Shown here: piece by piece, positions 51,501-62,200 of the stretch
Position numbering within the stretch: position 1 is the stretch's first letter
Layout of the letters: every line of letters begins with the position of its first letter
Assembly: GCF_000002995.4 (NCBI RefSeq)
Contig: NW_025062479.1
Location: forward strand, 12,973,721-13,037,720
Length of the DNA stretch: 64,000 nucleotides
Origin: Brugia malayi
Lineage: Eukaryota; Nematoda; Chromadorea; Rhabditida; Onchocercidae
Reading direction: 5' to 3'
Program-made: the position numbers and the translations under genes
Notes under the pieces: model-generated
Seen by the model: only the letters and a program-made list of their open reading frames with translations
What the model was told of the DNA's origin: nothing
Database searches by the model: none

Positions 51501-53316
51501 GCTATTCTTAAACACATTATTATAATCATATGTTGATATTACGATATGCCAAACATATTATTTTAATGATATATGGATATCACGATACTTTTAAACAGTA
51601 TTATAATCATATACTAATACTGCGGTGTTGTAAAATATTAGATTGATATGTTACTGATGCGAGATCACATGGAATATTATTTATTATTTAATATCTTTGA
51701 ATAGTAAACTAAGATTTCAATACAACGGATGCTAGAATTATACCTTTATTGCATTCAGATCAAATATTTGGTACTAATATATATTATATATATGTAAGGA
51801 AAAGCTTTTTATAAAATTTGATTATCATCATTTCAAAAATACGGGCTGTAGATAACAAAAAAATTTATTTTTTTACTCTTCTTTTTAAAAAATAAATTGT
51901 ATTTGAGTATAAAACTATGATGCGAACACTAGATTAGTACTATCTTTTTTTATTGATTAACTTTAATTTAAATTTTAGATAGAAAATAGAGATCAGCAGC
52001 ACACTCAAAATGATGATTTGGTATCTGTGAGAAGTGATGGATTGCAGGGTGTTACGTCAAGTTTCGGTTTAGGTTCTGTTTTTTTTGTATTTCATTTCCT
52101 ATTCATGTTAAAACTTATTTTAAATTTGAAATAATGTAATGTACACTATGATTTCAATAATTTTTATTATTATTCATACAATTTAACATAGATTGTGTGA
52201 AACAATTAGTTGACTTGTTCTGCTCTACTTACACAAAATTTGATGAAATGACCGCAATTTCAGGTCGCAATTATCACCGAAATCCTGCATCATTTATGCG
52301 TCATGGTATTGGTATGAATCATACTCAACAAACAACAAGGTAAGCATATTTGCGGATTTAAATTTTCTTCAATTCATTCAAATTGAAATTTCAACAAATG
52401 GTTGCAGTTTTTGATCACTCAAAATGCCATCGTCTTTGAATGATAAATTGATTGATTATTTGATGAGAAAAGATGAAAATGAACAAATAAAAATGAAATC
52501 AGAATATAATGGAATAAGATCAAATATAATTTATCTCTCTTGTACCTTTTCTTGAATAAAAATGAAATATTCTTTTGGTAACAATAATAGAATTTCTTTT
52601 CAAATTTTACCTTTGTTCTCTTCCTTCTTATTTTTAACTTATCTTTCATTTTCATAAACAGAAAACGACAAATTTAACATATTCTGAAATTTGAAAAATT
52701 TTCTTAAGGAAAAGAACTTTCCTCTTTTTAATTCCTTAAAAAATTACAGATTTTTAGATAAAGAGATGCAAAGAAAAAGCAGTGCTATTTGCAGGATTTG
52801 AATGAAATTGGGTATCTCAAGATTGTAGTATTTTGAATTCCGAAAAAAAAAATTGAGAGAATGTCATCAACTTCATAGATAAGTCATTAGGAAGCAATTA
52901 TGTTCAACACAAAATTTAACCAAGCAAATTTAAATCTGTAAAGTAAGAGTTCACAAAAATGGTTATTGATTCGTTCAGTTGGAATTTTTCTGAAACAATG
53001 AAATTTATGCAATAAATTTGATTAAAATTAATAAATGATTTCAAAAATATGCAAATTTGGTTAAGTGAAATTTTATGCCCTATGTGCATATCAAGGTTTA
53101 CAAAGAAGATAAAAGTGAAAATGAAATTTCATAATTAAAAAAATTAAGACTATAAAAATTATCTAAATTTTATTTTATTTTAGGTTAATGGCTGATCAAG
53201 ATAGCGGTGTTGTGAAACATCAGGTACCAAACATCATAACTGATCCTCCAAGTAGTGAAGAACATACACCACCGGCAAAAGTGCCTGAATTATTGAAAGG
53301 AGCTATGGAAATGTGA
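34674..53316 (+). CDS. Unassigned multi-pass membrane protein, core exons
   Basis: Exons: 34674-34856, 35478-35565, 47834-47994, 50879-51086, 51979-52066, 52264-52339, 53184-53316. Phases at joins are 2, 0, 2, 0, 1, 2 and all agree; the last exon ends in TGA. With exons at 25541, 11359 and 1207 the model is 396 residues. In that numbering: acidic polar region with FGDYDERSWFGESG around 105-120, an amphipathic stretch DPIAQFLALLKKPQTMGNLE, hydrophobic segments at about 169-190 and 196-217 (LVLLGIFFSFLGIILLMGVW), a polar loop rich in D, R and H (218-252), a third clear helix at 253-275 (ICFIALTVMGYIVLILYGII), then a 120-residue soluble tail starting RRNQRQRG, with PPSSEEHTPPAKVPELL near the end. 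Positive residues after the last helix suggest a cytoplasmic tail. Acceptor CAGCAG at 34671-34676 allows a one-serine variant; GTAAAGGTAACA after 51086 allows a two-residue variant. I do not recognise the family, and no enzyme motif is visible. Confidence 0.75.
36461..36575. repeat. (TAA)n microsatellite
   Basis: About 16 perfect AAT units followed by imperfect ones; encodes an artefactual isoleucine run. Confidence 0.97.
37990..38160. repeat. Clustered AT-rich direct repeats
   Basis: TATAAAATATGAATTATA is present twice, followed by three copies of ATTATTTATGTATAT. Confidence 0.75.
38508..38550. repeat. Tandem duplication, 21-base period
   Basis: ATATAAATGTGATAATAGAAA repeated twice head to tail, with truncated AATAGAAA units after it. 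Confidence 0.85.
39290..39420. repeat. Imperfect AAT/AAC trinucleotide repeat
   Basis: Interspersed AAT, CAG-AAT and AAC units; source of the leucine-rich minus-strand frame at 39266-39544. Confidence 0.85.
39801..39888 (+). CDS. Candidate alternative first exon of the membrane-protein gene
   Basis: ATG opens 29 codons of strongly basic sequence (MTLKYLIKRKKML, then QRTKKRARSADI) ending at a consensus donor (CATTT|GTAAGT) in phase 1. Joined to a second acceptor ten bases inside the exon at 47834 (GGTATTATTAG|CATTG, position 47844) it continues in frame with LLPLLGIHLL and the rest of the protein. This would give a shorter isoform with a basic N-terminus directly before the first membrane helix, a layout that fits the positive-inside rule. 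Joined to the acceptor at 47834 it would run in another frame and stop before the next donor. Evidence is phase and composition only. Confidence 0.4.
41560..41805 (-). CDS. Hypothetical 81-residue protein
   Basis: A single-exon ATG frame on the complement with mixed composition, including AMLDIIRGLKWWRNIISAF and HPYPIKLSILKL, and a lysine-rich N-terminus. No homology, signal peptide or membrane helix recognised. The G+C-richer centre is also open on the plus strand: after a TTTATAG acceptor (exon start 41616) a phase-2 frame reads ESGNDVPPPLEAPYNI and stops at 41685, so the real element may be a plus-strand terminal exon of the surrounding gene. Only one of the two can be right, or neither. 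Confidence 0.3.
   Translation of the reverse strand: MKKGYEKICESKKRKEKVGCNKNLGNAFFLINHFKKDLAMLDIIRGLKWWRNIISAFRENHPYPIKLSILKLSHLKFFDVT
44436..44470. repeat. 35-bp palindrome, 17-base arms, one-base centre
   Basis: Left arm AATAATTGCCATGTATC (44436-44452), central G at 44453, right arm its exact complement (44454-44470). The longest perfect inverted repeat I noticed in the window. It lies in the large intron. Confidence 0.95.
45071..45202. other. Coding-like island, strand ambiguous
   Basis: On the plus strand a frame contains HRLREEEVCYLAYLGCIINIS before TGA; between AAATCAG (acceptor) and GGAT|GTATAA (donor) it could be a 63-base exon entering and leaving in phase 1, compatible with the exon at 39801 and the acceptor at 47844. 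On the minus strand 43 codons are open, including TNEKCLKAFSRYINYTSE followed by a perfect donor (GAG|GTAAGCC). I cannot choose. Confidence 0.25.
46366..46391. repeat. (TA)n microsatellite
   Basis: About 13 uninterrupted AT dinucleotides. Confidence 0.95.
47201..47230. repeat. Tandem GATC-rich 15-base repeat, two copies
   Basis: GATCAGATGATCATC followed directly by GATCAGATAATCATC and a further GATC; five GATC sites or close variants in 40 bases. Position is 600 bases upstream of the exon at 47834. Confidence 0.85.
48228..48344 (+). other. Short ATG frame of 38 codons, coding-like
   Basis: Reads MNTSDFNALMRRNIMGISD, then FFKVHSIEYFVPRERNIEI and a stop. Composition is protein-like with several G+C-rich codons. 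It sits in the intron after the exon at 47994. An internal CTTCAG could be an acceptor, but it requires phase 1 and the preceding exon ends in phase 2. It may be an unannotated small gene, an alternative exon, or chance. Confidence 0.25.
48894..48927. repeat. Inverted repeat, 11-base arms
   Basis: AAGATATCCAA and TTGGATATCTT, perfect complements separated by 12 bases. Confidence 0.85.
49510..49614 (+). other. Short ATG frame with splice sites, possible alternative first exon
   Basis: After CATAACAGCAG (tandem acceptor) the frame begins MNSNFFKLDNLRQLEEMED and continues RQSFPIIISE to a donor-like GAG|GTGAAT (exon end 49596) in phase 0, or to TGA at 49614. Phase 0 matches the exon at 51979 but not 50879, so a transcript joining them would lack the last membrane helix and encode only the soluble tail. 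Spliced-leader addition at this acceptor would suit a nematode 5' exon. No RNA evidence available. Confidence 0.3.
51510..51655. repeat. Degenerate minisatellite, about 41-base period
   Basis: About three and a half units beginning AAAC(A/C) and containing TATTAT(A/T)AT(C/G)ATAT, then GATAT(T/C)ACGATA; starts at 51510, 51551, 51593 and 51632. It lies in the intron between the last membrane helix exon and the tail exons. Confidence 0.7.
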
Positions 53317-53485
53317 TGTCACATTTGTGCAATATATATGTATGTACATTTTTCTTTTGTTTCACATTCAAATTATTCCTTTTCAAATTATTCCTTCTCT
53401 TTTTCTCAACTTCTCCTCATTTCTAGAATTTAATTCAATTTTATGATCTCTCTCACTTTCGCTTTCTACTGTTATTTCTCTATTT

Positions 53486-53516
<31 letters not shown>

Positions 53517-55500
53517 TTAAACGAGATAAATTTGCCAAAATTAATGATAACTTTGATCCTTTCTTCTTTTTCTTGTTTTTCTTTCTTTTTGATAAAAACA
53601 AAATTCTGGTGGAAAATTAATCAAGATATTATAAACAATTCGTTTTATTAGAAAGGATTTCTCATTATTATTGCTAATAAAGTTTTTTTTTTTTCTTCTA
53701 AATTGCCTGCATTTTAAGTTGTTTTTCTTTTAAAAGAAAAACAAAAAATTGCTGTGGCATAATAATATGTTTTAAATTAATTTGAAACTTTTGATGAAAA
53801 CTGAAGTTTTTTTTTAATTGACTTTTTTGAATACTAATCAATGAAGATTTCTCTATAATGATTTCATATTATTTCACATTATTGAGAAATCCTTTTAACG
53901 AATTTGTTAAACTGATAATTGTGAAAATTTGTATTTTCAATTAATACTGTCAAGGATTTTATTCATTAAGGATTAATAAGTCAATACAAAGAAAAATATT
54001 TTAATGAAAAAGGGCGAATAAACCAATCTTTTATTTTATGATTATTATTTGCTGAAATAGTCATTATTTGCAATTACTTTATGCTTACTTTACAATTTGC
54101 AAATTTTTGTAATTTCAAATGTAAATAGGATATAACGGTGTATATTAAAAATAATTTAACAAAATTGATCATTCAATCATTCATTTTTTCGATCGATTGT
54201 TTCACTCTATATTTTAAAAATTCATCATGCTTTAAAGTTTCTTATCATTTAAACACCTCTTTGCATCTCTTTTGTTTCCTTCTTTTTTTTTCTATTAATT
54301 AAATAAAAGCATTTAGAAGATAGCAAAATTATCATTTTCATTATCTGCTTGACAACATTAGAGTATGAAGCGTAAGCAGAAAAAAGAAAAAGTAAGTAAA
54401 TTTTAATGGAAAAATTGATCAATAATATGTCACAGTATGTACTTTTTATTTGATATAGACAATTCTAATTAATGGTTACATTTAAGTTAACAAATGAATA
54501 GCCAATTTACTAATATAAATACTAATATTTGATCAGATCAAGCAAATAATTCTGGTATTATGATATTCATCTTAATATATTCATTTCACAAAACTTTTTT
54601 ATTCTTTTTTTTTTATGAGTGTGCTTTAAATTCCAATTATTTTTCATTTTAGCAAATGTTCTTCTTCATCTTCTTCTTTTCATATTGTAAATTATAAAGC
54701 AATTGATTTGTTATTTGCAATATTTATTAAATTTAAATTTGTTTAATTAAAAATTTTGTCCAAAAAAGTGAAAAAATAGGCCGGTGACTTTTATTTGTCA
54801 TTATATTATGCCCAGTGCCTTAATCAATGTATGTCTTCATAAAGTAATGATAATACTGTAATTCGTTGTGCTTTATGATTATTGCTATGCTTGATAAATG
54901 TAAATATTATTTTAATGTTATTAACAATAGCTATAAGAAAAGAATGGAAATCATTTATTAATTGAAATCACAAATGAACTTATTTCAATTCTTGTTGATA
55001 TCAACAGAAATATCAAAAAAATTTATAACTAATTCATTTATTTATTTATTTTTTTAGGTAATAATAGTTATGACAATAATTAATAAGTAACAAAATTACG
55101 AACAAAGCTTATCTAAAATGCTAATTTGAATTTGAAATTCAGAAAAATTTTAAATTTAAAAAATTTTTTAGATTCATTAATTATTGGTTGAATTCAACAT
55201 GTGGTATAAACTTAAGCATATAAAGGGATCATTTTTTCGCCTTGAATTAGTACTCAAAATAAATTGGATAGTTCATTTAGGTAAAATAACATAAGCTAAA
55301 AATAGGTAATAAAATGCTAAAAAAGTAACAATATCAATTTAAAAATTTTGCAAACTTATGTTTAAATTAAAACGATAACACATCTTTATGTATGGTTGAA
55401 ATGTTATTTACCATATATAAATCAATGAAAACTTGGTTGGAGAATTAGTTTGAAGATACGATTTGCCGATTTCCATTATTGAATTCTAAAAAGTTTCAAC
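53317..55500. other. 3' UTR and intergenic region
   Basis: AT-rich, with a 26-base poly-A at 53486-53511. No gene or recognisable regulatory element between the membrane-protein gene and the small gene at 55501. Confidence 0.5.
53676..53681 (+). terminator. Putative polyadenylation signal of the membrane-protein gene
   Basis: AATAAA 360 bases after the stop at 53314-53316, followed by a T-rich stretch (GTTTTTTTTTT), as expected for an animal 3' end. Other hexamers occur further downstream. Confidence 0.4.
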
Positions 55501-58500
55501 ATGACCATCTTAGGAAGCAAGATATTAGATATAATTAGCAGTAATTATACTACGGATAACTGGATAATACTTACAATTCTGGCAGTATTAATAACCGAAA
55601 GAATAACCGGTTTTGGGTATGTATAATGATATGCAGTAGGGAAAAAATGGAACTAGTTTAAAATCTAAATATTAATTTAATTGACCTATTTCTGTAAAGT
55701 ATTCTTCTAGCTCAAAATTATTGAATCATTGGTTTTTCAGGTCATTTTAACCTGTTAATAAAAATTAATTTTTTGAACCTAACCAATCATTTAATGAAAG
55801 TGTAGTGTAATTTCTATTACATGTGGATAATTTACTTCCTTATTCTATCTGTGGAATGAAAATTCACAACCGACCCTTTTACTTTCTCATTAATCCCAAA
55901 TATTCGAATAATTAATTGTTTTATTTCCTGAAATTTGAAATAAATAAATGTTTACCATTACTCTTAAATAGCAAATAAGCTTATTTTCAAATAATCTTAT
56001 ACATTTCAAGATGAAGAAAAATACGATAAAATAAATGACGCAACTAATGAGCATACAAGAATTAAAGGAAGTAAAAATAGCATATTAAATATTAATTATC
56101 ATTTCTATTTCTATCCATAATTTTTAGTTATCACATTTTTCTCCAATTAACAAGAAAAAATTTTTTTAATTTTCATCTTTTCTGACTTCTCTTTCTCTTT
56201 CCTGTTAAAACTTCGATGTGAAAAAAATATATAATTCGATAATTGATTTCAGGAAGGAATTTTAAATATAATCGGAATTTGATTATCTAGGAAAAAATTA
56301 AAGCAAAACTTATTTTACTACGCTTCATTCATTCATTCAAAAAAAAAGTTATATTTAGTAATCATAACTACTACTCCTAATCGGTCCCGCTTTTTTGTTC
56401 CCTGCAATCAGGAAATGCAGAACTACTCTCTTCCATTCTTTCAAATACCATCTAGATAATGACAAATTTACTGTATTATCTCACAGTTTTCATGAAATTT
56501 ATAACTTTTAATTTTCCACCGCTGTTATTCATTATTACATGTTTTCTCACTTTCTCAATTAATTAGAAAGAAAAATGATCAAAAAATCAATGTACACTTC
56601 GTATATACTTCTAAAATATTATAGCTTATTTCTCATTTAAAATTTCAAAATATACACTGTAGTGCTAATAACTTATCCTTCCTCATTCTAACCTTTCGTC
56701 CTTATTTCCTCGTTACTGTCCAAATTTTTTCTCGTCTTTTTTATAAGAAAAAAAAATCGGTTCTTTCTTTCTTTTTCTTTTTTTCAAAGCAAACTTTATT
56801 GACATTGTTGTCACGACATTTGTTGACATTTTCATCCAAAAGTAAACATTACCAACCATCTGTAATCGTTCAACTCATTTTCTTGTCAAATATTGTTTTT
56901 ATCCATTTTTTTTTTTTTTTTTTTTTGCTATCATTAATCTTTCTGAGCAATAAATTGGAAAAAAAAAAACAAATTTATTTTATTTTATTATTATACTAAG
57001 ATTTTTGAGTAACAAATAAATTAAATTTTGATTTTTAAATCTATTTCCTTACACTGCTTAATAGTTTACATATATTCTGATATGAATATCAGATTAAATT
57101 CAATAAATATTTGCCACAAATGAAAATCATATTTCATTTCAATTACTTACTTAAGGTGAGGGTAAAATATTACAAGAGTACAAAACTATATGAAGACTTT
57201 ATACTTCATTAATGGAAATGGAATTGTTTTTTTGCTGGATAAATTAGAAATGAAATTATTAATGAAACAAATATTCGACTTATCAATCCTATTAAAAGAA
57301 ATAAAGATATCTGAAAGTTTTGTGAAATAATTGGTAAAAAATTTGTTTAGCAATAGAATGAATAGGAACGAGTTGGTAACTGCGTGATAATTGTTTGTTT
57401 AGTTGACAATATTTCTTCCCCTATTTGATAAGAGGATTTTTCTTCCCTCATTCTTCTATCGACAAATTTTGCTTCAATCATTTGTCAAAAATTTTTGATA
57501 CCAAAAGTTTTTTTTCTTTTTTAAGTTGAATTATGTTTAAATATTAGTGAAAATTTTATTATTTATGACTGAATGATTTTGAAATTCTAAGAAAATACAT
57601 TCAACTGGACATTTTTGCATTTGTACATTTACTGAAATTCAATGTTAGCTTATTTCGTTATTATGTTTCGATTCAATATAGCTTCCGTAATCATTTCCTA
57701 TCACACCGTATACGTGTATCACTATCTCGGACGTGTATTGCTATTTCAGACGACTTAGAAGGTATTTGTGAGCAAATGGTAAAACTTTTGTGTATTATAC
57801 CTATCCTCATTACCTTTACCATTTCAAATCTTTTTCACAATTAAAAAATTTGAATATGTGAACCTATCTATCTGTGTCCGTGTATCTACGTAGACAACTA
57901 GAGACTGAATCCATTCTGTACTGAAATTAATTACTCGAATGATAGAAACACTTGTATAATACTTGAATTATCCTTTCCATTGCGTCATTTGAACAACTCC
58001 AGCTCATTTTTCTTCACTATTCTCATCAATTGTCATTCTCAACAGGCACACTTTTTTTTTTTTCACTCTTTGCTTTCAATCAATCAATAATCGATCAATT
58101 AAGCAATGATTGGTTTTGAAATTCTTTCATCAATTCTTTTCAATCTCACTCAACATTTTTTACAAAAATCCGTGTTCTTTCCATGTTTTCAGTTTAATTT
58201 AATTCTGATTAATTTTCCAATTCTAATATCATTCACTTCTCCTAATTTTGGTTCAAAAATTAATAATTTTATCTTTTCTCTTTTCCTGCTGCATTATAAT
58301 CATTGATATTACTTCTCCTACTATCATTATTAACTATTTCTGTAACTTTCCCTCTACTTAAAAAATTTTTTCTCAAATGAAAAGATTCAATCATTACAGT
58401 AAACATCAAATAATCAATGATAACTGAATGATAATTATGTATGTATGTGTATACTTGATAAACTACATAATAAATGGCAATTATTAAAAAGAAAGAAAAG

Positions 58501-59214
58501 AAAAGAATTCTTTTTCAAATTGAATAAAAAGAAAGAGAAAGAGAAGAAAAGTAATCGCAATTAGGTCATTTTTTACTTTTCATGAATTTCCATTTTATTT
58601 TTAACTTTTTTTCTTTCATTTTGTCATCCAATCAATATTTATTTATTTTGTTATATCATAAACGTATGATATAATATATAATGTGATTAAATAAATTTAT
58701 TCCAATATGAAACAAATCAAAGTTTCAACTAATATTTCAATCAAAGTTTCAATTAAATATTTACTGAAAAAAAAAATTACCATTGGTTATTACTATTGTT
58801 AAATGTTCTTAGATTATTGCCATTATTGCAGACAATATATAAGTTACATAGATTATATAAACTATAGATTACTGTTATAAAAAGTTTTATAAATTATATA
58901 ATTATATAGATTAGTTGTTCATACATTATTTGTATTATATTATTTATGTCATTTCAGATTAATGAAATGTTATCAAAGTGGGCATTATGAAATTTTCTAT
59001 CATTTTTTTTTATTTTTAAATTTATTTTAAGTTTTAATTTTAAGCTAGTGTCATTTTTTTGACCAAGTGATTTATTTTTTTTTTTTACAGACTTCCAGTT
59101 GAAGCACAACATTCAGTGATGCTAAAAGTAAAATTCGAAATATCCAAACAGTTAAGTGATCGTAGTGATAAAATGATAACTGAATTATTGTTAATCTTAC
59201 TGGTATTGTTCTGA
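55501..59214 (+). CDS. Small hydrophobic protein, 79 residues, 2 exons
   Basis: Exons 55501-55616 and 59091-59214; 240 bases including TGA. The donor TTTTGG|GTATGT and acceptor TTTTTTTTTTACAG are good and phase 2 is preserved. The protein starts MTILGSKILDIISSNYTTDN, has a hydrophobic stretch WIILTILAVLI (about 22-32), a charged middle (VKFEISKQLSDRSDKM) and a hydrophobic C-terminal end ELLLILLVLF. That suggests a small membrane protein or a tail-anchored one. I do not recognise a family. Its second exon continues directly into the kinase gene: the stop codon at 59212-59214 is 16 bases before the ATG at 59231. The 3.5-kb intron contains a 91-codon open frame (57569-57841) that may hold an alternative exon. 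Confidence 0.6.
56377..56451 (-). other. Short coding-like frame of 24 codons
   Basis: On the complement ATG opens MVFERMEESSSAFPDCREQK and four more residues before TAG. The same G+C-richer patch is open on the plus strand (PNRSRFFVPCNQEMQNYSL). Too short to call a gene. Confidence 0.15.
57569..57841 (+). other. 91-codon stop-free frame with coding-like composition
   Basis: Open between TGA at 57566-57568 and TAA at 57842-57844, without an internal ATG until late, so it would have to be an exon. It includes YYVSIQYSFRNHFLSHRIRV and CIAISDDLEGICEQM. Candidate borders are GTTAG|CTTATT (phase 2, matching the donor at 55616) and GAAG|GTATTT (phase 1) or CAAATG|GTAAAA (phase 0). With the phase-1 donor, joining to 59091 gives a different C-terminus that reads DDLEDFQLKHNIQ and stops. 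Composition is not dominated by K, N, F or I as in most chance frames here. Confidence 0.35.
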
Positions 59215-59230
59215 AGTGGAAAAAACAACA

Positions 59231-62200
59231 ATGTTTTGGAATATTTTGATCATTCTTTTCATGTTTTTCTCAGGAATCGAGCTTATCAATCGCTCTGTAT
59301 TATTATCACCTTTATCATCATCGCCATCATCTTTATCATTATCTCCCTCCAAGTTTACATCCCTTTCATTAATACGAACTTATTATACTGCACAACCGCC
59401 ACATCATTTCACCTATACAACTTCACTTAATTTTGAAAATGATCAAAATGGCCTAACTGTCAATGATATCACCAAGTTGCGACAGGTATTACTACTCTTT
59501 TATGTCATTTTTTTTCTTTTTTATTTATTTAATGATTTTTTTTTTTGCTTATTAGTAAATTGAAATAGCTAAAAAATTTTTCGATAATCAATGTGGACGA
59601 TGGGTTATTATTGTTTATTGTATTAGCAATTTATTTCAGATAGATATGTAAATAAGTTCAAAAATTTTGAGCTTCAGTTTGATTTTTTCTTTTTTGGTAA
59701 AAACTAAAAACAAAAAAAAAAAAAAAAAAAACATAGATTTCAGCCAGAGTTAATTGAAAATATTAGTTTTCAAATAGAAATGAATAATTTGAAACTATTA
59801 ACTATTATAATTTGCAACGTTTTAAGTTTCTTTTGATTTTATTTATTTCCACTAAAATTTAAAATTTTTTGAAGTTTTTCAAAACACTTTTAAATTAACT
59901 CAAGCAAAAAATGATAATACATGTAGAAAAAAACAATTTGCAATTATTATTCAGATTATAATTAATAATTAATTAAGCAAAAATTTCTTTTTTGCGAGCT
60001 CTTTTTACTATCACTAATTAGTTATTTTTCATATTCTCAATTTAAGTTTATACTGTATTCGTATAAGTTAATGAAACCACAACTTAAAAGTTTATTGAAA
60101 AAGATAAATTGTTGTTTATTCATTATTTTTGTCATTTAAATATGGCGAACATATCAAATTATCTCTTTATCATTTTTCAGTGACTATTATCATCATTCCT
60201 TTATTAAGAACTTACCAATCGTGAAAATAGTAAATTGTTCTCAACAAAATCTTTTCTTCATTTTTATTTTATTCATTAATTTCACTGCATTTTTATTTTT
60301 TCAACTCTCCTTTTCCTCTATCTATTAAATTTAGTTTTTCTATTTCTTGATTTTTCTTTTGTTTGCTTGTTTATTGCCTCCCAAATGTTACTAATAAATT
60401 GGTAACAGTAATATCTAAAACATGAAAAACATATCTTCCGTGTAAAGTTTATATGTGAATTTCAATTTCCTGTCTGGAAAAGGATTACTAATATTGGTTG
60501 ACAGTGTGGATAATTTGATCATTGCAATATTTGCTTTCTTCGATGAAATCATTCAAAAGCAAACGAACTAATATTTAATAAATTATATTTATGATGAGCG
60601 TTCCAAATTTTAAAAATATTTCATATATTATTTCACAAAATTTATGAAAGGTTAGATTTGTAAAATTAAAAAACTTGAAATGGATTTTGAAATTTTTTTT
60701 GCATTTTGATTACAACAAATTGATAAGTATTACTTCTTAAAAACAATTTCTTTAACCGATTTACATTTCTTATCCCAGTCGTTACATATTTTGCCCTTTA
60801 CGAAAAATCAAATCTAAATTAAAATAGTAAAACAATTTATTCCTAAACAATTTAATACTTTTAACAATTATAAATCATAATAGTTATCTAATGATAAAGA
60901 TTTCCTATTAAATAAATTCAAATTCATATCAGTTCTTAATTTTATTTTGATTTTGTTTGATATGCATATTTTTCTTCAGATTGTGAGCAGAATGAATCAA
61001 AATTTACAATCAATGACAACGTTTCATCAACAATTATCAAATGACTATTATAACAAGAAACAGGGACAAACTGATAAATCAGATAATAATCTGCAATTAA
61101 CATCAAATATTGATAATCGATTATGGCCTTCTCATAAAACTATTCCGGAAAATATGAAAGAAGAAGGACAGTGGTATTACGGTAACGCATTTCTATATTT
61201 TGATACTGATGTACTTCAGATCTATTTAAGTACTATTAATGTTTTTTATGTTTTTTAGGATATATATATATATATATATATAATCTTTCTACCTGTTTCA
61301 CAGTATCAAACTAAACAATATTTTGCGATAATAAACACTGTTCTGTATTACTGTATTACCCAAAAATCCTAAAATTGATAGTAAACTTAATTCGCCATAG
61401 ATAACTTGTAAAAATGATATATGTCATTCTCATTTTTCAATATCATTCAAACGTACACAATACCTTACTTAACTTCTCCGTATTATTTTCGCTGAAATAT
61501 TTGAATTGATCAAATTAAGATTACACATACCCATCTAACAAATATTTTAACTTTGTTAACGTAACTTAGTAGTTTTCTAGAATAATTTGAATACTTAGAC
61601 TTGTTTAGCAAATATTTTTAATTTTTAATGCTTAAAGTAAATTCTCAATCGATGATATTTAAGTTCAATAGTTGTAATAAAACTTTGCATAAATTTATTA
61701 AATCATTTTTTCATTTTAGAGCATATAAAAATGATTATATTACATTGGAATTTACAGCTTTAACTTTGAACTCGACTTTTGTTGCAGATCGTAATTATTT
61801 GGATTATAATCCGGAAGATCCGAGAATCGAGTCCTCTTTTCGACTGGTTCATGAATTACCTAATGATATAAATGATACAGTCACTCATATTTCGCAAATC
61901 ACCAATGATTCAATTTTGCATTCTGTTGCAGGTATCACACCTAATATTTTATAAAAAATTTAACAGTTATTAAAACATTCTATTTTTAATAGTTCTTGAA
62001 TACCTTACTAATACATAAAGTTCATTTAAATAATTTTATTGATTTTATTATATCTATGAAAAATTATATGGTCTATTGCATACTTAATTCAATCTACCAC
62101 AGAAAACTATTATCAGATGTTGTAGTATTAAAAAAACAAGCATATTTCTTATCAGTTTCACTTAATCACATTGCATCTATCATTGTGATTAGATTACTTC

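Noticed and set aside
59236..59430. 64-codon plus frame overlapping the kinase signal-peptide exon
   Set aside because: Shadow frame of the kinase exon, caused by repetitive TCA/TCT codons.
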